From: Segatella copri
GTDB taxonomy: Bacteria; Bacteroidota; Bacteroidia; Bacteroidales; Bacteroidaceae
Direction: 5' to 3'
Assembly: GCF_009494395.1 (NCBI RefSeq)
Contig: NZ_VZCB01000042.1
Location: forward strand, 1 to 46,041
DNA: 46,041 bases
Shown here: one piece after another, positions 25,556 through 33,919 of the stretch
Numbering within the stretch: the first letter of the stretch is position 1
Layout of the letters: the number at the start of each line of letters is the position of its first letter
Program-made: the position numbers and the translations under genes
Notes under the pieces: model-generated
Databases searched by the model: none
What the model saw: the letters and a program-made list of their open reading frames with translations, nothing else
What the model was told of the DNA's origin: nothing

Positions 25556-26842
25556 TTATTTATATCTATTATTTGTTATCTGCTCAATGCTCAGGTTATA
25601 GAATCGAATGTCGTAATAATCATCCGTCTGTGTCTTCGGATCCTTAAAGGCATTCTCCTCCAGGAGGAAGTAGATGCTTCCATTCTTGCCCTGAACCATG
25701 GTTGAGTAAGCCGATGTTGTATTGCTCAACTGATAGCAGCCTTCCCAGTTCTTGGCAATCGCCTCTGGAGTGGCATAATCAGCAGGAGTCTCCAATGCCT
25801 TGTAGTAGATACCTACGTTGTTACGGCCTGGACCTACCGGAACACTCTGCAACAGCAGCTTCACCTTCTTGCCGTTCTTCTTGGCATCCACCATGAGAAC
25901 CTCGCCATTGCAAGAGTTCTTATGGGCAGCAACACCCATATTCTTGGCATCAGAAGCTATTACCTTGCCCCAAGAGCCTGTGGCTGTCTTCTTATCCTCA
26001 TAAGTATAGATGTTGATGTGGCGTCCACCCATTGCACGGCTGCTGAGCAACACATTGCCGTTTGGCAACTCTTCAACCTTAGCCTCATCTCCGTAAGGAG
26101 CAGCCTCAGCTACATTCTTGCCCAATACCTTCCAGTTCTGACCGAAGTCATCACTATAGATGATTCGGTTACCGCTGCGGGTACACAACACGGTATAGAC
26201 ACGATAGTACTTGCCTACCTTGATCTGCTTACTCTGACAGATTCTACCGCTGGTAAAGAAGGCAGATTCCACTTCTGGCATAAGGTCGTAAATCTGCTTG
26301 GTCACTTCCTCGCCATACCATGTCTTACCCTCGTCGTCGCTATAGTATCTACCCATCATCAGGAGATTACCACGCTTAGACTCCCAGTAGCCGATACCGC
26401 CCGATGCACACATCAGGAGGATTCTGCCACTCTTCTTGTCTACCACGACAGCCGCATCGCCATGGGCACAGTCGAAACTGGTAGCAATACCGTTTCCACC
26501 CTTTGCCACCATCTGCTCAGGAGAGCTCCAGGTAGCGCCCTTGTCCATACTGGTCTTCATCACGATGTCGAGATGACGGCCGCCACCAATATCCTTATTG
26601 TGATAACGATGATCGGTAAAGGCAATCAACTTACCCGACTTACACTCCACGATGGCAGGAATGCGATACTGAGCTTCCCTGTTAGGGAAGACAGTGATGC
26701 CGTCCTGAGCGTTCACAGCCTGAGCCTCAACTGCCATTTCTGGGGTTGCAGCAGCAACCTGTGCAGGCATCATCAGGGTAATACCCATTGTAGCGAGACA
26801 CAATGCCTTACCTATGTTTGCTGAAAAAATCATATTTCTCAT
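25556..26842 (-). CDS. nanH: Sialidase (GH33)
   Basis: About 428 residues from the ATG at 26842 (MRNMIFSANIGKAL). A longer frame opens with GTG at 26884 but lies within the preceding epimerase gene, and the ATG start leaves an 11-bp gap. Signal peptide to about residue 32 (AAAT). The protein shows the YRIP motif (about residue 59) with the arginine of the catalytic triad, and three Asp boxes (SMDKGATW, YSDDEGKTW, YSDDFGQNW) of the six-bladed propeller. Later segments such as CTRSGNRIIYSDD carry the second arginine and STMVQGKNGSIYFLLEEN probably the tyrosine end. It releases terminal sialic acid from glycoconjugates, the first step of this operon. Confidence 0.94.
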   Translation of the reverse strand: MRNMIFSANIGKALCLATMGITLMMPAQVAAATPEMAVEAQAVNAQDGITVFPNREAQYRIPAIVECKSGKLIAFTDHRYHNKDIGGGRHLDIVMKTSMDKGATWSSPEQMVAKGGNGIATSFDCAHGDAAVVVDKKSGRILLMCASGGIGYWESKRGNLLMMGRYYSDDEGKTWYGEEVTKQIYDLMPEVESAFFTSGRICQSKQIKVGKYYRVYTVLCTRSGNRIIYSDDFGQNWKVLGKNVAEAAPYGDEAKVEELPNGNVLLSSRAMGGRHINIYTYEDKKTATGSWGKVIASDAKNMGVAAHKNSCNGEVLMVDAKKNGKKVKLLLQSVPVGPGRNNVGIYYKALETPADYATPEAIAKNWEGCYQLSNTTSAYSTMVQGKNGSIYFLLEENAFKDPKTQTDDYYDIRFYNLSIEQITNNRYK

Positions 26843-26853
26843 TTTTTGTTCAT

Positions 26854-28041
26854 TTATACTTCCTTGTTCAAAATCTCCTGGCACAAAGAGTATGCCTTAA
26901 TCATCATTCTTGGAATGTGGAACGGTCCCTTGAAGAGATTACCCTTGGCAGGCTGTGCCACGGTTCCGTCTCTGTGCAGATAACCATACCACTCGCCGAA
27001 CTCAGCATCTGGGAAGTGGGCGTAGGTCCACTCGCTGATGCGCTGGTGCTTGTAGATATACTCGTCATCACCTGTTGCCAGGTAAGCGTAGAGCGAAGCG
27101 ATGATGGTTTCGGTCTGTGGCCACCAGAACTTCATATCCTGTGAATAATCCTGTACAGGAAGATTCCTGCAGTCTCTGAAGTTGATGATGCCGCCATACT
27201 GCTTGTCCCATCCCCAGTCCCAAGACCAGTCGAAGATCTGCAGTGCCATATCGGTTATCTCCTTGTCCCAACCTCTCAGCTTAGCCTCTTCCATGATGAA
27301 CCATGAAGTCTCGATGCAATGGCCTGGGTTGATGGTGCGGCCCATACAGGTATCCTCAAACTCACCGTTCATGCCAACCGTCTCCAACAGACACTTGAAC
27401 TCTGGGTGGATGAAGTACTTCTTCAGCTTGGCGATTGACTCATCAATCTGCTCGGTAAGCTTAGGGTCGTTGATAACCTTGCGGATGCAGGAACCTACGT
27501 TGATGAGAATCATGATGATGCTGTGGCTCTGCAACTGCACTGATTCCTCGAACTTAGGAGCCAGGATGCCCGGAGTGGTGAGGAAGCGCTGGGTGTCCTT
27601 GAAAATCTGCAAGGCACGCTCGGCATACTTCTGGTCGCCTGTAGCCAGGGCATACTCTGACATCGCAATGGCTGCGAAGGTTTCAGAGAATACGTAGCGG
27701 CGCATGCGCAATGGCTTGCCTTCGGCTGTGACAGAGAAGTACATTCTGCCATTCTCGTCGAAACAATGCTTCTCGATGAAGTCGAGGGTGCTCTTCGCAG
27801 CCTCCAGCCACATCGGGTTCTTTTCTACATTATTATATGCATAGGAGCATATAAAGGCGAATCGCCCCTGGAACCATACCGACTTGGTGGAGTCTATCAG
27901 ACTTCCGTCTCTATCCACACAGGTATAGACACCACCGTTCACCTTGTCCCATCCATGCTCCATCCAGAATGGCATGATGTTCTCCGTGAGATCGGTCTTG
28001 TAGGATTCAGCCCACTGCTTGATATATTCCTTGATATTCAT
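26854..28041 (-). CDS. nanE: N-acylglucosamine 2-epimerase (ManNAc to GlcNAc)
   Basis: A 395-residue cytoplasmic enzyme of the AGE family with an (alpha/alpha)6 barrel. In Bacteroidota sialic-acid pathways it converts ManNAc from the lyase to GlcNAc, replacing the ManNAc kinase/NanE-phosphate route of enterics. Typical segments are YTCVDRDGSLIDSTKSVWFQGRF near the N-terminus, RRYVFSETFAAIAMSEYA, NPGHCIETSWFIMEEA and KFWWPQTETIIAS, whose histidines and arginines line the active site. It starts 29 bp after nanA and ends 11 bp before the sialidase. I use nanE in the sense of the Bacteroidota locus; it is not homologous to E. coli NanE. Confidence 0.92.
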   Translation of the reverse strand: MNIKEYIKQWAESYKTDLTENIMPFWMEHGWDKVNGGVYTCVDRDGSLIDSTKSVWFQGRFAFICSYAYNNVEKNPMWLEAAKSTLDFIEKHCFDENGRMYFSVTAEGKPLRMRRYVFSETFAAIAMSEYALATGDQKYAERALQIFKDTQRFLTTPGILAPKFEESVQLQSHSIIMILINVGSCIRKVINDPKLTEQIDESIAKLKKYFIHPEFKCLLETVGMNGEFEDTCMGRTINPGHCIETSWFIMEEAKLRGWDKEITDMALQIFDWSWDWGWDKQYGGIINFRDCRNLPVQDYSQDMKFWWPQTETIIASLYAYLATGDDEYIYKHQRISEWTYAHFPDAEFGEWYGYLHRDGTVAQPAKGNLFKGPFHIPRMMIKAYSLCQEILNKEV

Positions 28042-28070
28042 TCTTATTGATTTTGTGGAGATGATTGAAA

Positions 28071-28988
28071 TTAAAACTTATTGCAACGCTCGAAGAAGTG
28101 GATTGCCTCCAACTCTTTCTTCATAGCCTGCTCCTCCTCATCGGTCATGTTGCGGAATGGGGTGCGGTTAGGGCCCAAGTCGAAGCCCATCAGTTTCATG
28201 ATACGCTTACCGCCCACGATGTTACCACGGTAGTGGCAAATCACGTTGATGACCTCCTGAGCAAAGTTCTGCTTCTCGCGTGCTGTCTCGATATCACCGT
28301 TCTTCCAAGCCTCAATGATACCCACCAGTTCCTTACCGTTGTAGTTGGTTGTTCCGCCGATGCCACCCTGTGCACCGCCCTGAGCCAAGCTAGGGAGGAT
28401 GGTCTCATCCTGACCGTGGAGCATATCGTACTTGCCATCCTTGTAGAGACGGCACTGGTTGTACTCGTAGAGACTCTCGAAGGTATATTTGATACCGGCG
28501 AAGTTAGGAATGCGTCCATCTACAGCCTTCAGCAAGTCGAGCATTGGCAGGTAAGCACCGTTGAATGCAGGAATGTGGTAGTAGTAGAAAGGAAGCTCTG
28601 GTGCTGCAGAAGCAATCTCCTCGCAATACTTCACCAGTTCCTCGATGCGACCGATATGTGGGAATGGAGGAGCCATTGAACCGATACCCCAAACACCCAA
28701 CTTCTGAGCATGCTCTGCAAGTCGACGGCTCTCACGGAGACAGCAGCTGCCCACATGAACGATAATCTTGAAGTCCTTTGGAGCCACCGCTACCCATCTC
28801 TCGGCAAGGAGCATTCTCTCCTCGGTGGTCAACATGTAACCCTCACCAGAAGAGCCGTTGATGAACACGCCCTTCAGACCATTTTTCTGAAGCATCTTGG
28901 CATAAGCCTCGATAGGTTCCAAGTTCACATCACCGTTGGCATAAAAAGGAGTGAACGGTGCATCAATGAGTCCAATGATCTTTTCCAT
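28071..28988 (-). CDS. nanA: N-acetylneuraminate lyase
   Basis: About 305 residues from the ATG at 28988 (MEKIIGLIDAPFTPF). A TTG two codons upstream would add only two residues. It is a class I aldolase of the DHDPS/NAL family: Neu5Ac is split into ManNAc and pyruvate through a Schiff base. Visible are GSSGEGYMLTTEER (pyruvate-binding), YYYHIPAFNG (Tyr) and FAGIKYTFESLYEY with the Schiff-base lysine near residue 168. GGAQGGIGGTTNYNGKE follows. It lies between the transporter gene (81 bp upstream) and the epimerase (29 bp downstream), in the order of the pathway. Confidence 0.95.
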   Translation of the reverse strand: MEKIIGLIDAPFTPFYANGDVNLEPIEAYAKMLQKNGLKGVFINGSSGEGYMLTTEERMLLAERWVAVAPKDFKIIVHVGSCCLRESRRLAEHAQKLGVWGIGSMAPPFPHIGRIEELVKYCEEIASAAPELPFYYYHIPAFNGAYLPMLDLLKAVDGRIPNFAGIKYTFESLYEYNQCRLYKDGKYDMLHGQDETILPSLAQGGAQGGIGGTTNYNGKELVGIIEAWKNGDIETAREKQNFAQEVINVICHYRGNIVGGKRIMKLMGFDLGPNRTPFRNMTDEEEQAMKKELEAIHFFERCNKF

Positions 28989-29069
28989 AATCAAAAATAT
29001 TTTATACGTTAATTATATGATTCTTAATTCTTTATTCTAAATGATCTGTCGTTGGCAGATGCTTTCGAC

Positions 29070-30305
29070 TTATTCCAGATTATCTGTCTTTGGTTTCAGG
29101 CAGACCAACTGGAGTGTCAGTGCAGCTATCACCACGATGCCGAGTACGGCGAAGGCAAAGCCCAGGTTGCCGCCATCAGAGCACTTACCCATCACCTGTG
29201 TAACCATGGCTCCGGCAAACACACCCACCATATTCATGATACCGTATGCTGTGGCTCTGTACTTTGCCGAGATAATCTGGCAGAGGATTGGCATATTGTT
29301 GGCATCAAACATGCCGTAACCGATACCGAAGAGCAAGCCTGCTCCTACGATGGCTACCAGACTGTGACCGAAGCCGAGGAGGAAGAGCGCAGGAATGGTC
29401 ATACCCAAACCGATGGCACTGGTATAGACACGGCCACGGATGTTCTTCTGTACCCACTTGTCAGAAAGCACACCTCCGAAAAGTACACCATGCAATGAAG
29501 ATACGGCGATGGTGATGGTTGACATAGGACCCGCCTGCGACATTGGGATGCCCAAATTCTCAGCAAACAAGGTTGGAAGCCAGTTCTTCGTTGCCCAACC
29601 AGGGAGAGAAGGAACTGCAAAATAGAAGAGGATAACCCAGAAAGCCCAGGTAGAAAGTACTACCGACAAGCCTTGGAACAGTCCACCCTTGGCAGGTTTT
29701 GCCTGTTGCACAGGAGCCGCATTCACCGCATCCTTGTCCTTATCATGCAACAACAGGAGCAACACTACAGAATAAGCGATTCCGAGGATACCGAACCAGT
29801 GGAAAGTAGTATGCCAAGAGAAGGCTGCAGCCACTGTGGCACCGAATCCGCCGATGGCCTGACCCACATACAAACCGGTCATGTGGACACCGATGGCGAG
29901 AGAACGGGATTTGCCTTCATGCCAATCGGCAATGAGCGAGAGAGCAGAAGGGATGTAGAGTGCCTCACTGATACCCATCAAAGCTCTGAGCATGTAGAGC
30001 TGGTTGAAACTGGAAGCATCCCCCATGAGGTAAGTAACCAGCGACCAGACGAAGAGACTGCCCACCACCAATTTCTTTCGGCTGATTCTATCTGCCACGA
30101 TTCCGGCGAATGGGCTCACGATTCCATACACCCAAAGGAAGACAGCCATCAAAGCTCCGAAGGCCTCAGCCTGCTGCAATTCCACGATGTCAACCTTCAT
30201 TTCTGCCTGCATGGTTGAAAGCATCTGGCGATCCATATAGTTGAGAAGAGCCACCACCCAAAGGAGGGCTACAACCAACCAAGGATAAAACTTTTTATTT
30301 TTCAT
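29070..30305 (-). CDS. nanT: MFS sialic-acid transporter
   Basis: About 411 residues from the ATG at 30305 (MKNKKFYPWLVVALLW). A longer frame with an ATG at 30359 would include the -7 box at 30336-30343, so I reject it. Twelve membrane segments, the MFS signature GIVADRISRKKL between helices 2 and 3, and a cytoplasmic loop with lysines (DKDKDAVNAAPVQQ) mid-protein. In Bacteroidota nan loci such MFS proteins bring Neu5Ac across the inner membrane. It is the first gene of the operon, driven by a clear promoter. The substrate is inferred from its position before nanA; an acetylhexosamine substrate is the alternative. Confidence 0.88.
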   Translation of the reverse strand: MKNKKFYPWLVVALLWVVALLNYMDRQMLSTMQAEMKVDIVELQQAEAFGALMAVFLWVYGIVSPFAGIVADRISRKKLVVGSLFVWSLVTYLMGDASSFNQLYMLRALMGISEALYIPSALSLIADWHEGKSRSLAIGVHMTGLYVGQAIGGFGATVAAAFSWHTTFHWFGILGIAYSVVLLLLLHDKDKDAVNAAPVQQAKPAKGGLFQGLSVVLSTWAFWVILFYFAVPSLPGWATKNWLPTLFAENLGIPMSQAGPMSTITIAVSSLHGVLFGGVLSDKWVQKNIRGRVYTSAIGLGMTIPALFLLGFGHSLVAIVGAGLLFGIGYGMFDANNMPILCQIISAKYRATAYGIMNMVGVFAGAMVTQVMGKCSDGGNLGFAFAVLGIVVIAALTLQLVCLKPKTDNLE

Positions 30306-30335
30306 TACTCGATTGTTAGTTTTGTTATTCGGGTG

Positions 30336-30367
30336 CAAATATACAACATAATTAATCATCTGCCAAA
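30336..30367 (-). promoter_or_regulatory. Sigma-ABfr-type promoter of the sialoglycan operon
   Basis: On the minus strand TATATTTG (30336-30343) is a perfect -7 box and TTTG (30364-30367) the -33 element, 20 bp apart. It lies just upstream of the nanT ATG at 30305. Confidence 0.75.
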
Positions 30368-30661
30368 TTTTAATAAACTTATTTTCATTATTATTATTAA
30401 ATAAATTAGTTTAATTATTTATTATATCCTTTTTCTACATAATATCTTATTATATATCTAAAAGAGAGCTTGTATGATTCAAAAACTATTAAAAGGCAGG
30501 AATCAGTCCAAAGTAGCTCGGAAACAAGGTAAAAACAGCAAGAAAAAGACTAAAAGATCATTTTCTCTAAAATATTTAGATTAATTAACTTAGAAATATT
30601 AATAAAACGAATTTATTTATTTAACTTTGCAGCATAAAATAATTAATTAAGAGATCTCTAT
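30368..30661. other. AT-rich divergent regulatory region
   Basis: About 290 bp between the nanT promoter and the ROK regulator start. It contains a -7 box for the regulator (TAACTTTG, 30622-30629) and several A/T tracts that repeat AATAAA...TTTATT patterns near both promoters, a possible but unresolved operator for the ROK protein. I see no gene. Confidence 0.5.
30622..30629 (+). promoter_or_regulatory. -7 box for the ROK regulator-kinase-nagB operon
   Basis: TAACTTTG, a perfect -7 match, 32 bp before the ATG at 30662. No TTTG stands out at -33; the area is A/T only. Confidence 0.55.
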
Positions 30662-31864
30662 ATGTTAAAAGACATCATCAATCATAAAAAATGGTCTGCG
30701 TCAATGTCTGCCCTCGTCAACCAATTCATTGAACACGGTGGGCAAACTATTGCTGAGCTCTCCAAGAATTTGGGGGTCAGCGTTCCATATACCACCAAGA
30801 CACTGAACGAACTCATCGAAATCGGGTTGGTGCAAACGACAGGCAAAAGAGACAACTATTCTAAAAGAGCGCCTAAGATATACGACCTTATCGCTACCTC
30901 AGGATATTTTCTCGGAATAGATACCGGAAAAGATAATCTCACTTTCAGCATCTGCGACTTCTGCGGCAATATGATTGCAGACCCGGTAAAGATTGACTTT
31001 GACTATAAAGACAACTTGGAATGCTTCGAAACCTTCATTAAATCCATCAACAGCTTTGTTGAAAAATCGGGCATTGACAAAAGCCAGATCAAGAATGCCT
31101 GCATGAGCATTGGAGGACGAGTGAATCCGGAAATAGGCTGTGCCTATAATTACTTCTCCTGCCTAGGAAAACCTTTGGCTGAGGTAATGTCTGAAAAACT
31201 CAGACTTCCTTTCTGTATTGACAACGACACCCGATGCATGACATACGGAGAAAGTCTCAAGGGAGTTTGCAAGGGAATCAAGAACGTAATCTTCGTCAAT
31301 GTGAGCTGGGGCATCGGCATCGGAATCATCATCGACGGCAAACTGTACCAGGGCAAGTCGGGCTTCTCGGGAGAAATCGGTCACATGCACATATATAATA
31401 ATGACATCATCTGCCATTGCGGAAAAACAGGATGCATGGAAACTGAAACATCAGGCTCTGCACTGCTCCGAAAGATGAACCAGAAGCTGCAGGAAGGAGG
31501 AACCTCCGTGCTCACCGACAAGGTGATGAAACAGCACCAGGAACTCACCCTCCAGGACATACTGGATGCCATCCAGAAGGAAGACGTGCTCAGCATCGAA
31601 TCACTACAAAGGATGGCTGTGGAGCTGGGAACAAATCTCGCAGGAATCATCAACACCTTCAATCCGGAAATGCTCGTCATCGGAGGCGACCTTTCGGTTA
31701 CCGGTGACTATCTTACCCAGCCTATCTGCATGGGTATCAAGAAATTCTCACTCAATATGGTTAGTGAAGACTCGCAAATCGTAACATCTGCCTTAAAAGA
31801 CCATGCAGGACTGATAGGAGCCTGCCTCATGGCAAGAAGCAAAATATTACAAGGACATTCTTAA
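30662..31864 (+). CDS. ROK-family transcriptional regulator of the sialic-acid locus
   Basis: A 400-residue protein of the NagC/Mlc/XylR type. Residues about 10-75 form a winged helix-turn-helix (QTIAELSKNLGVSVPYTTKTLNELIEIGLV), and residues 80-400 a ROK sugar-binding domain with the DTG phosphate-loop-like start (GIDTGKDN), a GIGIGI segment, and the zinc cluster in CHCGKTGCMETE near 252-262. It starts on ATG at 30662 after a -7 box at 30622-30629. It is divergent from nanT and upstream of a ROK kinase and nagB, so control of both operons by GlcNAc- or ManNAc-derived signals is likely, by analogy with NagC; repressor or activator cannot be told. Confidence 0.88.
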   Translation: MLKDIINHKKWSASMSALVNQFIEHGGQTIAELSKNLGVSVPYTTKTLNELIEIGLVQTTGKRDNYSKRAPKIYDLIATSGYFLGIDTGKDNLTFSICDFCGNMIADPVKIDFDYKDNLECFETFIKSINSFVEKSGIDKSQIKNACMSIGGRVNPEIGCAYNYFSCLGKPLAEVMSEKLRLPFCIDNDTRCMTYGESLKGVCKGIKNVIFVNVSWGIGIGIIIDGKLYQGKSGFSGEIGHMHIYNNDIICHCGKTGCMETETSGSALLRKMNQKLQEGGTSVLTDKVMKQHQELTLQDILDAIQKEDVLSIESLQRMAVELGTNLAGIINTFNPEMLVIGGDLSVTGDYLTQPICMGIKKFSLNMVSEDSQIVTSALKDHAGLIGACLMARSKILQGHS

Positions 31865-31909
31865 GAAAGAAATAAATAACTATTCAACTATTCATTACAC
31901 AATTTAAAC

Positions 31910-32884
31910 ATGATGAAACAAAACGAGAAACCGTTTGTTATCGCCCTCGACCTGGGTGGAACGAATTCAGTGTTCGGCATCGTTGACAGTAGCGGAGAAA
32001 TCAAAGCATCTACCTCTATCAAGACACAAGCCTATACAACAGTAGAAGAGTATGTCGCTGCTTCATGCCAGGCAGTGATGACTATCGTAGAAGAAACTGG
32101 TGGCATGGAGAACATCAAGGCAATGGGAATCGGAGCTCCTAGCGCCAACTACTACCGAGGAACGATTGAGAATGCAGCCAACCTGGTTTGGGGCAAGGGA
32201 ATCGTACCACTGGCTAAGCTCTTCGAAGATAAGCTCGGTGTTCCGGTAGCTCTCACCAACGATGCCAACGCTGCTGCGCTCGGCGAGAAATGGTATGGTG
32301 TGGCACAGGGCATGAACAACTTCGTAGAAATCACCCTGGGTACAGGTGTAGGCTCCGGCATTGTTGTCAACGGTCAGTTGCTCTACGGATGCGATGGCTT
32401 CGCAGGAGAATTGGGTCACATGATTGTGACACCGGTAAACGGACGTCCTTGCGGATGTGGAAGAAGTGGATGTCTGGAGACATACTGCTCTGCAACAGGA
32501 GTGGTAAGAACAGCCAAGGAAATGCTTGCCAACAATCCTGACACAACTTCCAGCCTCAAGAACATTCCTCTTGACAAGCTTACCTCTCTGGATATCTACA
32601 ATGAGGCTATGAAGCAGGACGAGCTCGCTCTGCAGATTTTCAAGCAGACCGGTGAAATGATCGGTGAGGCGTGTGCCAATGTTGCTACCGTACTCAGCCC
32701 TGAAGCATTCATCTTCTTCGGAGGTCTGGCTAATGCAGGCGACCTGCTGATGAATCCTATCAAGGAAGCATACGAAAAGCACGTACTGAGTCTGTATCAG
32801 GGTAAGGCTAAGTTCCTTATCAGCGGACTGAAGGGTGCATCGGCTGCCGTCTTGGGAGCATCAGCCATGGCTTGGGAAATATAA
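31910..32884 (+). CDS. ROK-family sugar kinase (GlcNAc/ManNAc or glucose kinase)
   Basis: A 324-residue cytoplasmic kinase. DLGGTNSVFG at the N-terminus is the ATP phosphate loop, ALTNDANAAALGE carries the catalytic Asp, ELGHM and CGCGRSGCLETYC (about 180-192) hold the zinc site, and FIFFGGLANAGD the adenosine site. Unlike the gene before it, it has no HTH. In Bacteroides, a ROK kinase called RokA phosphorylates GlcNAc and related sugars in sialic-acid use. Here, after the epimerase makes GlcNAc, this enzyme would make GlcNAc-6-phosphate. It lies 45 bp after the regulator and 41 bp before nagB. Substrate preference (GlcNAc, ManNAc or glucose) is not certain from sequence. Confidence 0.88.
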   Translation: MMKQNEKPFVIALDLGGTNSVFGIVDSSGEIKASTSIKTQAYTTVEEYVAASCQAVMTIVEETGGMENIKAMGIGAPSANYYRGTIENAANLVWGKGIVPLAKLFEDKLGVPVALTNDANAAALGEKWYGVAQGMNNFVEITLGTGVGSGIVVNGQLLYGCDGFAGELGHMIVTPVNGRPCGCGRSGCLETYCSATGVVRTAKEMLANNPDTTSSLKNIPLDKLTSLDIYNEAMKQDELALQIFKQTGEMIGEACANVATVLSPEAFIFFGGLANAGDLLMNPIKEAYEKHVLSLYQGKAKFLISGLKGASAAVLGASAMAWEI

Positions 32885-32925
32885 TCAACATTTAAATAAA
32901 AACAACCAAAAAACATTTTGCAATT

Positions 32926-33717
32926 ATGCGCGTAATTATCGAAAAGAATTATGATGAGTTGTCACGTTGGGCAGCTCGTCACGTTGTGGAGACTATCAAG
33001 GCCTTCCACCCAACAGCAGAGAAACCATTCGTATTGGGTTTGCCTACTGGTTCATCACCAATGGGTATGTATGCTGAAATCGTCAAGGCTGTCAAGGCTG
33101 GCGAAGTTTCTTTCAAACATGTACTCACCTTCAACATGGACGAATACGTGGGTCTTCCTGAGTCTCACCCAGAGAGCTACCATTCATTTATGGCTCGCAA
33201 CCTCTTCGACCACATCGACTGCCCTAAGGAGAACATCCATATCCTGAACGGCAACGCAGAGAACCTGGAGGAAGAGTGTGCACACTATGAGCAGATGATT
33301 GCTGAGGCTGGCGGCATCGACCTTTTCATCGGAGGTATCGGTCCTGATGGCCACATCGCTTTCAACGAGCCTTTCTCTTCACTCAACTCTCTTACCCGTG
33401 TGAAGACTTTGACAACTGATACCCGTATCGCTAACTCCCGTTTCTTCGACGGCGATATGAACAAGGTTCCTAGCACAGCGCTCACCGTAGGTGTTGGCAC
33501 AGTTATGGCTGCAAAGGAAGTGATGATTCTCTGCAACGGCCACAGCAAGGCACGTGCTCTCCAGGCAGCTATCGAGGGTCCTGTTACCCAGGCTTGGACT
33601 ATCAGCGCTTTGCAGACTCACAAGCACGGCATCATCGTTTGCGATGAGAGCGCTACCGACGAATTGAAGGTTAGCACTTACAAGTACTTCAAGGATATCG
33701 AGAAAGACAATCTGTAA
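32926..33717 (+). CDS. nagB: Glucosamine-6-phosphate deaminase
   Basis: A 263-residue protein, the usual length for NagB. It turns glucosamine-6-phosphate into fructose-6-phosphate and ammonia. Visible: [12 protein letters not shown] (phosphate loop, about residues 39-50), FNMDEYVGL (catalytic Asp), [17 protein letters not shown] (about 135-152; Asp, His and Glu of the active site) and the C-terminal [15 protein letters not shown]. It closes the regulator-kinase-nagB operon, and a terminator hairpin follows 50 bp on. The deacetylase NagA, needed between the kinase and NagB, is not in this window. Confidence 0.97.
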   Translation: MRVIIEKNYDELSRWAARHVVETIKAFHPTAEKPFVLGLPTGSSPMGMYAEIVKAVKAGEVSFKHVLTFNMDEYVGLPESHPESYHSFMARNLFDHIDCPKENIHILNGNAENLEEECAHYEQMIAEAGGIDLFIGGIGPDGHIAFNEPFSSLNSLTRVKTLTTDTRIANSRFFDGDMNKVPSTALTVGVGTVMAAKEVMILCNGHSKARALQAAIEGPVTQAWTISALQTHKHGIIVCDESATDELKVSTYKYFKDIEKDNL

Positions 33718-33767
33718 AAAACAGATAGTATCTGAATTCATACATTGTACAAGAAAAAAAAGGTTGG

Positions 33768-33802
33768 CGTCCTTCTGCTGAGAGGCAGGAGGGCGTTTTT
33801 TG
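33768..33802 (+). terminator. Intrinsic terminator after nagB
   Basis: CGTCCTTCTGC (33768-33778) pairs with GCAGGAGGGCG (33785-33795), with two T-G pairs, over a 6-nt loop, followed by TTTTTT. Confidence 0.85.
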
Positions 33803-33864
33803 TTGAGAAGAGCTTTTTCTTTGAGATGTTTTTTATTGAGATAGGCTTTTTATTGAGCAAAAGC

Positions 33865-33895
33865 TTGGAAAATAGTAAGAAAAGCCGTACCTTTG
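33865..33895 (+). promoter_or_regulatory. Sigma-ABfr-type promoter for the symporter gene
   Basis: TTG (33865-33867) and TACCTTTG (33888-33895) with 20 bp between. The -7 box overlaps a TTG that would otherwise open a longer frame at 33893, which supports the ATG at 33920 as the true start. Confidence 0.75.
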
Positions 33896-33919
33896 CAAAC
33901 AAAAAGCAAAACTACGGAT

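Noticed and set aside
25922..26824. 300-codon plus-strand frame opposite the sialidase gene
   Set aside because: Antisense shadow of a gene with Asp boxes and the YRIP motif; the translated sequence has no recognisable domain.
30368..30661. Specific operator for the ROK regulator
   Set aside because: The region is so A/T-rich that many imperfect inverted repeats can be drawn; none stands out at both promoters.
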